Of a stretch of 64,000 bases of DNA, positions 56,186-64,000 are shown piece by piece; position 1 is the stretch's first letter, and every line of letters starts with the position of its first letter. The DNA is from Coffea arabica. Taxonomy: Eukaryota > Streptophyta > Magnoliopsida > Gentianales > Rubiaceae. The DNA is taken from NCBI RefSeq assembly GCF_036785885.1, contig NC_092329.1:21346449-21410448 (forward strand), in the 5' to 3' direction. A program made the translations under genes and the position numbers. The notes under the pieces are model-generated. The model was not told the DNA's origin. It ran no database searches and saw nothing but the letters and a program-made list of their open reading frames with translations.

Positions 56186-59100
56186 TGTGACAGCCCCACT
56201 TCTCCCAAGGGCGAACCCAAGGGTATCGGCGGGCCGCCTGCCTAGCTCGCGCCAGGACTCAAACCTTAAAGCGATAAAAACTAGAAAATCCAAAAGAGTA
56301 CCTTACATACTATATACAAATCCCAAAAAGAGTTATAATTACATTCTCCAAAAGTATCGAGTCAAACCACCAAAACAAAAACAAACATCCTAACTGTTCA
56401 ACTATTACAAGCCAATCTTACTATACTAGTATACGAGCCAAAAGTCCCCGCGTCGGCCCCTGCTAAGGAAAACAAAAGGAATGGGGTAAGCTATATGCTT
56501 AGTAAGTAAACAGGGGCGAAAGCATAAATTTCACGTAACAGTTACACAATAAGAGTAAAGCAAAAGCAGAAAAGTAACATCACATAATAAGGATACAGGT
56601 GGCTCCAAAGCCAACTCATGTGCCATGCGTGATCTCCTGCCGACACTCCGTCGACTGCAAATAATAGTCCGTAGAACTTCACTTGTACACCCACCGACAC
56701 CTTTTCACCCTCACTGGCCAGTCACCTCACAAACTTGCCCGGGCGAACGAAATCACAAACTTGAGCTTGAGTCACAAGCTCGGGTCACAAACTTGGTCAC
56801 CTTCTCGGTGAACCGGATTTACAAAATTGGTTCATAACATGAACCTACAAACTTGGTGACCTCAGACTAAGTTGGACTGCCTTCGACCAAGCCCTAACCG
56901 GCTCGAATAGTCCAACCAGGTCAAGAGTTCGCCCCAAACTCACAAACTTCACAAAATTATTCAAAATCACAAACTTTGCAAACTTCACAAACTTTATTCG
57001 AAAGTCGCCCCGAGCCACAAGCTCTAGGGTTTTGGTTCCAAAAGGTTCATATACATATGCCAAGTACAATTATACATTCAAATTAGGGTTTAGGTCGAGT
57101 GCGATAAAGTACACCCTCGCCTAAGTGCCCTTTTCACATATCTCAAACACATAGCAAAGAAAACACACCAAACTGGCCTGAATACTTACTCAAAATACCA
57201 AAAGTAGTACAAGATTGCTTCGCGCGTGATCGCTAGTAGTGGGCCCCACCGGCTCCGCCTAGCTCACCACTATCTGAAATACAAGATTTTATCACTTATG
57301 TCACAAACGGCTACGAACCGATCCAAAACAAGTAAAACGGCAAAATTGGCACACGTAATTTGCGGAAACGGCAAAAAGGGGCGCACGCGCGCGCGCGGAA
57401 CGGCAAACGGAAACGGCCACAACTGCCATCTCAAACCGTTTTGGTCAAAAGTTAGGCTAGGAGTATCGGATCAAGGTACATGAGGTACCGTTGCGAAGCT
57501 AAGAGGAAGGGCTACAACTTCCCTTTAGACATCTCAACCCAGATCTCAATAGGTATAGGTCAAAAATGCACGAAATAGTGCCAGCTGTTTCATTGCGGTT
57601 TACCACACAGGCCCTGTTTGCAAGGCCATAACTCACGGCTCAGGAATCGAAATCAAGAAATTCCAGAGGCGTTAGAAAGCTGAAATATAAGGTTAAAACT
57701 TTGATGTTTTGGCCAAGACTTGAATCCACTCAGAACAGAACGAAAATCGAGTGCCAAGGTACCCGTCAGAACTGTCCAGATACAAGGCAGTTCTGACGAG
57801 CGATATTGTTTTGATCATAACAGGGGCTACGGAACTCGGATTTCGGCGTACTTTATACCGTTTCGAAGCTAAGATCAAGATCTAAATTTCTTATGAAGGG
57901 ATCAGCACCCAGTTCGTACGGGATCAAAACCGAAAAATCACGGGCAGAAGCTGAAATTCAAAACGTACACAAACCAATGTCTAAAACAGGCCTGAGGGTT
58001 TTGTCTATAACTCAGAATACGCTAACTTGTTTGACCTGAAATTTTACAGACATACTCAGGACTCAAGGGGCTACATTTCCTAAGAAGGAACCAAAACCCA
58101 AATCAGAAGTAATCCCAACCAAAATAGCAAATTACTGAAGCAGTTTTCAAGTTCGGGTAAAAACAGGACAGCAAGGGTAATTCCGTCTTTTCATGAGCTA
58201 CGCTACTCCGATTGGCCTGAAATTTTACAGGAACCTCAAACACATCAATATATACAACTTTAATGAAGACAATACATTCCAGTTCTCATCCTAACTAGGT
58301 CAAATTTACCAAAACAACCCCAGATTTTCCAGTTCAAAGTGTACTGCAGCAGTCCTGACTTATGCAGTCATATCTCAGCACCTACAACTCCAATTGAAGT
58401 GATTCCAAAGCCATTGGAAAGCTAAGATACAAGGCTATAAATGTTAAGAAGACGTCAACAACCAAATCAGTAGTATTCCTGGTCAAAACAACCAATTACA
58501 GAAGCTGATTATCATTCTCGGATAGAAACAGGGCAGCAGGGGTATTTCGGTCTTTTCACAGGCTACGTTGCTCCGATTGGGCTGAAATTTTACAGGCAAC
58601 TAGAAAACATCATTCTCTACAACTTTCATGTTTTGTGCTAAGGCCAATTCGGCCTCTAACCTGGTCGAACAGAAACGGACAGAAAGGGGAAAAATGAAAC
58701 CTTAAACTGGAATTTCCATAATACTACTTCCAACTATGAAATATACTCATAAACTACCAAAACTACAACTTTCAACCACTAATTACCAATTAATTGAAGT
58801 AAAGAAGAGGTTCTTGGTAAAATACCTTGAAAACTCAAGAAAAATGGTAGCTTAGGCTTTGTCCTCCAAAAATCCTTCCATAAACACCTTGGAAACTACT
58901 TGGAAAGCAAGTTTTATGGAGTAGTTTGCAAATTAATCGGTTAAAACTCAAAATTTGGACAAGAAATTAAAGTGGAAGATGAAGGGATTTTCTCTCTTTT
59001 CTCTCTCTCTAATTCAGCCAAGGAAGACAAGAAAATGAATGAATTTTGGTCAATTTTTGATTTATTGGTAAAGTTGGTCCAAAGGTCAAAGTCCAACCCA

Positions 59101-59696
59101 ATCACAAAGTGACACTTGTCACTATAATTATTTCATGCCTAACTTTTTGTCTCTCTCACACTAATCCATTTGATACCAATAAATATCTCATCACACCCGG
59201 TAATTTAAACCCGGTATTCAAAACTTAACCTAGTTGGCCGAATTTTTCCGAACTTTTCGCACTAGTGGGTCCCACGTCCGACATACGTTCTTAATGTCTC
59301 AAAAACTAACCGATACTAGAAAAATCATCTAAAACGTATATTCACTCAATAAAATTATCTGGGGAATTTTCTAATAAAGAAAATGTGGAAAAGACGGGCG
59401 ATAAACAAAACTCCATTTAAGCTTTCTAATATTGTAACACTAGAGGTTTGCTAATCCAGAGTTTACTAACCATTTTCAAACTTGTTAAACCTCTGTAAAC
59501 TATAACGAATCCTATTTTTTTCTTGTGCCAAAACACACACTAGAATACCGCATAAACTAGGGTTTTAGCGTAAGCAAAGTTAGGGTGTTCAATCTTGGCC
59601 GAGATTAGGGTTTCTCCTTAGCCCTAAAACCTTAATTTAACCGTACAAATAATGAATAACCCTAATCTCAACGTACGAACGGACTAGATCCTCACA
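56186..59696 (-). mobile_element. E3 3' LTR (reverse)
   Basis: 3511 bp, plus strand TGTGACAGCC...GATCCTCACA. Contains reverse hairpins D (56601-56612), C (56639-56655) and A (near 57090-57122). Short ORFs (for example 57226-57483) repeat in the other LTR only because the LTRs are copies. Confidence 0.93.
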
Positions 59697-60434
59697 ATCT
59701 CCCCCACTTAAAAGAATTTCGTCCTCGAAATTCCAACTTGCACTAATCAGATCAAATAATCCTCAAAAGCAGTCAAGTACACAACAGGTAATTCCTCAAA
59801 AGTTCAACCACACGAGTAGTAGCCGGTCTACAACCACACAAGTACTCAAATAAGTTCAAAAGCCGGGTTCAAACAAATAAGCTCAAAAGATTATACTCAA
59901 ATATACATATTTTTACAAAGTCACACTAAAAATATACAAGTTATCCGACATCCGGTTGGTGCAAAATCCATTATTTACGTGAGCACTACGGCTCCAAAAA
60001 TGTAGTCAATCACCGGGTAACAAATGAAACCAGGCATACTGGTTACAACAAAATAACATGGCAGATATAACAAAATAAACATATCAGATAGTCAAAAGGA
60101 AAACCCATCAACGGCCCTACGCGCCTCCCCTACGGAACCTACCTAATCCACTAGCACCGCCCCGGCAGCCCTAGGGTGCAAACCTAAAGAATAGGTCCAA
60201 ATAGCTAACTTCAATATTAAGTAAGAACCAAATCGATTCACACTGGGACTGGCCATCTCCAAGTGCAATCAACTCAATCCCCACTTTGCCTTATGGAAAA
60301 AAAATACAAAAGTCAATATCAAAATCTTAGCATTCAATATTTACCTTAATAGCCAAGTATCCCACAGTCCGGCATCCTAAACTTCAAGCCTAGGATACAC
60401 TACAGAGATCGGAAGCCTAAGCTCTGATACCAAC
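59697..60434 (-). mobile_element. E3 internal region: PPT, remnant leader/spacer, PBS; no gene
   Basis: PPT in reverse at 59697-59714 (ATCTCCCCCACTTAAAAG), then the remnant pol end 'aatttcgtcctcgaaatt'. PBS in reverse at about 60420-60434 (GCTCTGATACCAAC). Between them are pieces matching the E2 pre-gag ORF tail and spacer (reverse of 'ttttggagccgtagtgctc' and 'ggttccgtaggggaggcg'), showing E3 arose from an E2-like element by deleting most of the pre-gag ORF, gag and pol. No ORF of note. Confidence 0.88.
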
Positions 60435-63400
60435 TGTGACAGCCCCACTTCTCCCAAGGGCGAACCCAAGGGTATCGGCGGGCAGCCTGCCTAGCTCGCG
60501 CCAGGACTCAAACCTTAAAGCGATAAAAACTAGAAAATCCAAAAGAGTACCTTACATACTATATACAAATCCCAAAAAGAGTTATAATTACATTCTCCAA
60601 AAGTATCGAGTCAAACCACCAAAACAAAAACAAACATCCTAACTGTTCAACTATTACAAGCCAATCTTACTATACTAGTATACGAGCCAAAAGTCCCCGC
60701 GTCGGCCCCTGCTAAGGAAAACAAAAGGAATGGGGTAAGCTATATGCTTAGTAAGTAAACAGGGGCGAAAGCATAAATTTCACGTAACAGTTACACAGTA
60801 AGAGTAAAGCAAAAGCAGAAAAGTAACATCACATAATAAGGATACAGGTGGCTCCAAAGCCAACTCATGTGCCATGCGTGATCTCCTGCCGACACTCCGT
60901 CGACTGCAAATAATAGTCCGTAGAACTTCACTTGTACACCCACCGACACCTTTTCACCCTCACTGGCCAGTCACCTCACAAACTTGCCCGGGCGAACGAA
61001 ATCACAAACTTGAGCTTGAGTCACAAGCTCGGGTCACAAACTTGGTCACCTTCTCGGTGAACCGGATTTACAAAATTGGTTCATAACATGAACCTACAAA
61101 CTTGGTGACCTCAGACTAAGTTGGACTGCCTTCGACCAAGCCCTAACCGGCTCGAATAGTCCAACCAGGTCAAGAGTTCGCCCCAAACTCACAAACTTCA
61201 CAAAATTATTCAAAATCACAAACTTTGCAAACTTCACAAACTTTATTCGAAAGTCGCCCCGAGCCACAAGCTCTAGGGTTTTGGTTCCAAAAGGTTCATA
61301 TACATATGCCAAGTACAATTATACATTCAAATTAGGGTTTAGGTCGAGTGCGATAAAGTACACCCTCGCCTAAGTGCCCTTTTCACATATCTCAAACACA
61401 TAGCAAAGAAAACACACCAAACTGGCCTGAATACTTACTCAAAATACCAAAAGTAGTACAAGATTGCTTCGCGCGTGATCGCTAGTAGTGGGCCCCACCG
61501 GCTCCGCCTAGCTCACCACTATCTGAAATACAAGATTTTATCACTTATGTCACAAACGGCTACGAACCGATCCAAAACAAGTAAAACGGCAAAATTGGCA
61601 CACGTAATTTGCGGAAACGGCAAAAAGGGGCGCACGCGCGCGCGCGGAACGGCAAACGGAAACGGCCACAACTGCCATCTCAAACCGTTTTGGTCAAAAG
61701 TTAGGCTAGGAGTATCGGATCAAGGTACATGAGGTACCGTTGCGAAGCTAAGAGGAAGGGCTACAACTTCCCTTTAGACATCTCAACCCAGATCTCAATA
61801 GGTATAGGTCAAAAATGCACGAAATAGTGCCAGCTGTTTCATTGCGGTTTACCACACAGGCCCTGTTTGCAAGGCCATAACTCACGGCTCAGGAATCGAA
61901 ATCAAGAAATTCCAGAGGCGTTAGAAAGCTGAAATATAAGGTTAAAACTTTTATGTTTTGGCCAAGACTTGAATCCACTCAGAACAGAACGAAAATCGAG
62001 TGCCAAGGTACCCGTCAGAACTGTCCAGATACAAGGCAGTTCTGACGAGCGATATTGTTTTGATCATAACAGGGGCTACGGAACTCGGATTTCGGCGTAC
62101 TTTATACCGTTTCGAAGCTAAGATCAAGATCTAAATTTCTTATGAAGGGATCAGCACCCAGTTCGTACGGGATCAAAACCGAAAAATCACGGGCAGAAGC
62201 TGAAATTCAAAACGTACACAAACCAATGTCTAAAACAGGCCTGAGGGTTTTGTCTATAACTCAGAATACGCTAACTTGTTTGACCTGAAATTTTACAGGC
62301 ATACTCAGGACTCAAGGGGCTACATTTCCTAAGAAGGAACCAAAACCCAAATCAGAAGTAATCCCAACCAAAATAGCCAATTACTGAAGCAGTTTTCAAG
62401 TTCGGGTAAAAACAGGACAGCAAGGGTAATTCCGTCTTTTCATGAGCTACGCTACTCCGATTGGCCTGAAATTTTACAGGAACCTCAAACACATCAATAT
62501 ATACAACTTTAATGAAGACAATACATTCCAGTTCTCATCCTAACTAGGTCAAATTTACCAAAACAACCCCAGATTTTCCAGTTCAAAGTGTACTGCAGCA
62601 GTCCTGACTTATGCAGTCATATCTCAGCACCTACAACTCCAATTGAAGTGATTCCAAAGCCATTGGAAAGCTAAGATACAAGGCTATAAATGTTAAGAAG
62701 ACGTCAACAACCAAATCAGTAGTATTCCTGGTCAAAACAACCAATTACAGAAGCTGATTATCATTCTCGGATAGAAACAGGGCAGCAGGGGTATTTCGGT
62801 CTTTTCACAGGCTACGTTGCTCCGATTGGGCTGAAATTTTACAGGCAACTAGAAAACATCATTCTCTACAACTTTCATGTTTTGTGCTAAGGCCAATTCG
62901 GCCTCTAACCTGGTCGAACATAAACGGACAGAAAGGGGAAAAATGAAACCTTAAACTGGAATTTCCATAATACTACTTCCAACTATGAAATATACTCATA
63001 AACTACCAAAACTACAACTTTCAACCACTAATTACCAATTAATTGAAGTAAAGAAGAGGTTCTTGGTAAAATACCTTGAAAACTCAAGAAAAATGGTAGC
63101 TTAGGCTTTGTCCTCCAAAAATCCTTCCATAAACACCTTGGAAACTACTTGGAAAGCAAGTTTTATGGAGTAGTTTGCAAATTAATCGGTTAAAACTCAA
63201 AATTTGGACAAGAAATTAAAGTGGAAGATGAAGGGATTTTCTCTCTTTTCTCTCTCTCTAATTCAGCCAAGGAAGACAAGAAAATGAATGAATTTTGGTC
63301 AATTTTTGATTTATTGGTAAAGTTGGTCCAAAGGTCAAAGTCCAACCCAATCACAAAGTGACACTTGTCACTATAATTATTTCATGCCTAACTTTTTGTC

Positions 63401-63945
63401 TCTCTCACACTAATCCATTTGATACCAATAAATATCTCATCACACCCGGTAATTTAAACCCGGTATTCAAAACTTAACCTAGTTGGCCGAATTTTTCCGA
63501 ACTTTTCGCACTAGTGGGTCCCACGTCCGACATACGTTCTTAATGTCTCAAAAACTAACCGATACTAGAAAAATCATCTAAAACGTATATTCACTCAATA
63601 AAATTATCTGGGGAATTTTCTAATAAAGAAAATGTGGAAAAGACGGGCGATAAACAAAACTCCATTTAAGCTTTCTAATATTGTAACACTAGAGGTTTGC
63701 TAATCCAGAGTTTACTAACCATTTTCAAACTTGTTAAACCTCTGTAAACTATAACGAATCCTATTTTTTTCTTGTGCCAAAACACACACTAGAATACCGC
63801 ATAAACTAGGGTTTTATCGTAAGCAAAGTTAGGGTGTTCAATCTTGGCCGAGATTAGGGTTTCTCCTTAGCCCTAAAACCTTAATTTAACCGTACAAATA
63901 ATGAATAACCCTAATCTCAACGTACGAACGGACTAGGTCCTCACA
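60435..63945 (-). mobile_element. E3 5' LTR (reverse)
   Basis: 3511 bp, nearly identical to 56186-59696; differences include 60486 (A vs C), near 60799 (G vs A), near 62916 (T vs G) and 63937 (G vs A). Same hairpins and repeats as its partner. Confidence 0.93.
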
Positions 63946-64000
63946 ATATGCTTATGAAACCCTATTGGGGTTGTGATTGGCATTGGTTTATGACTCGTTA
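63946..64000 (+). mobile_element. Forward LTR resumes after E3
   Basis: Right TSD ATATG, then 'cttatgaaaccctattgggg', which continues the LTR interrupted at 56185; the same sequence appears in reverse in S2 near 19560-19625. Confidence 0.85.

Larger units (their letters stand above)
56186..63945 (-). mobile_element. E3: young non-autonomous LTR element without genes
   Basis: 7760 bp flanked by identical ATATG (56181-56185 and 63946-63950). Two 3511-bp LTRs, a 738-bp core, reverse PBS and PPT. By eye I count eight differences between the LTRs (about 0.2%), so insertion was recent. LTRs are of the E2 type (shared AAGTTTGTGA repeats, similar ends). Large LTRs and a non-coding core fit the LARD class; its transposition would need proteins in trans. 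Confidence 0.93.

Noticed and set aside
59570..59660. Interstitial telomere repeats (AAACCCT-like words)
   Set aside because: Only scattered single words near LTR starts, no tandem array.
56625..61732. Paired ORFs of 60-85 aa repeated in both E3 LTRs
   Set aside because: Duplicated because the LTRs are nearly identical; composition and overlap with hairpin blocks argue against coding.

Overview
This is a stretch of repeat-only plant nuclear DNA, probably from an angiosperm with a large genome. The window is a nest of LTR retrotransposons, mostly Ty3/gypsy chromoviruses: pol ends in a chromodomain, the primer-binding site matches initiator tRNA-Met, and LTRs are 2.6-4.2 kb, which suggests the Tekay/Del group. 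There are also remnants of a Ty1/copia (Sirevirus-like) element and of a Tat/Athila-like gypsy element. I found no host gene, tRNA, rRNA or CRISPR array. The species cannot be named from the sequence.

Layout, left to right. 1-6058: a forward gypsy LTR (start outside the window) carrying a solo LTR (S1, 1081-4218, TSD ATGTG). 6059-7010: integrase-chromodomain tail, polypurine tract (PPT) and start of the 3' LTR of an older element (E0). 7011-13863: old debris, namely a copia LTR, the 3' part of a Tat/Athila-like element (both reverse), a gypsy LTR end, and a copia integrase piece. 13864-39342: a reverse gypsy element (G-out) with a 4.2-kb LTR, PPT, degenerate gag/pol, PBS and second LTR. It is interrupted by solo LTR S2 (17909-21139, TSD AAACG), the near-complete element E1 (23788-32181, TSD CAACT) and solo LTR S3 (32279-35130, TSD TAATA). 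39343-64000: a further pile of LTRs inside the second G-out LTR. It contains E2 (about 39715-51992; gag-only, with solo LTR S4 at 41614-45033, TSD GATCC) and E3 (56186-63945, TSD ATATG; two 3511-bp LTRs around a 738-bp non-coding core).

Coding content. E1 encodes a small coiled-coil protein upstream of gag, then gag, protease, reverse transcriptase, RNase H, integrase and chromodomain. Gag-pol is broken by five stop codons, each explained by a C-to-T change, and one frameshift. E2 keeps the coiled-coil ORF and gag but has lost all of pol. E3 keeps only PBS, PPT and LTRs, so E2 and E3 would depend on proteins from an autonomous relative. The coiled-coil pre-gag protein recurs in E1, in E2 and as a relic in G-out.

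Most notable observations: (1) the 5' LTR of E1 is replaced by a 93-bp near-perfect palindrome made only of the LTR 3' end, yet a correct target-site duplication flanks it; (2) LTRs of clearly different age and orientation share an ordered array of short hairpins whose stems change by compensatory substitutions, followed by a motif resembling a splice acceptor; (3) the conserved pre-gag coiled-coil ORF.
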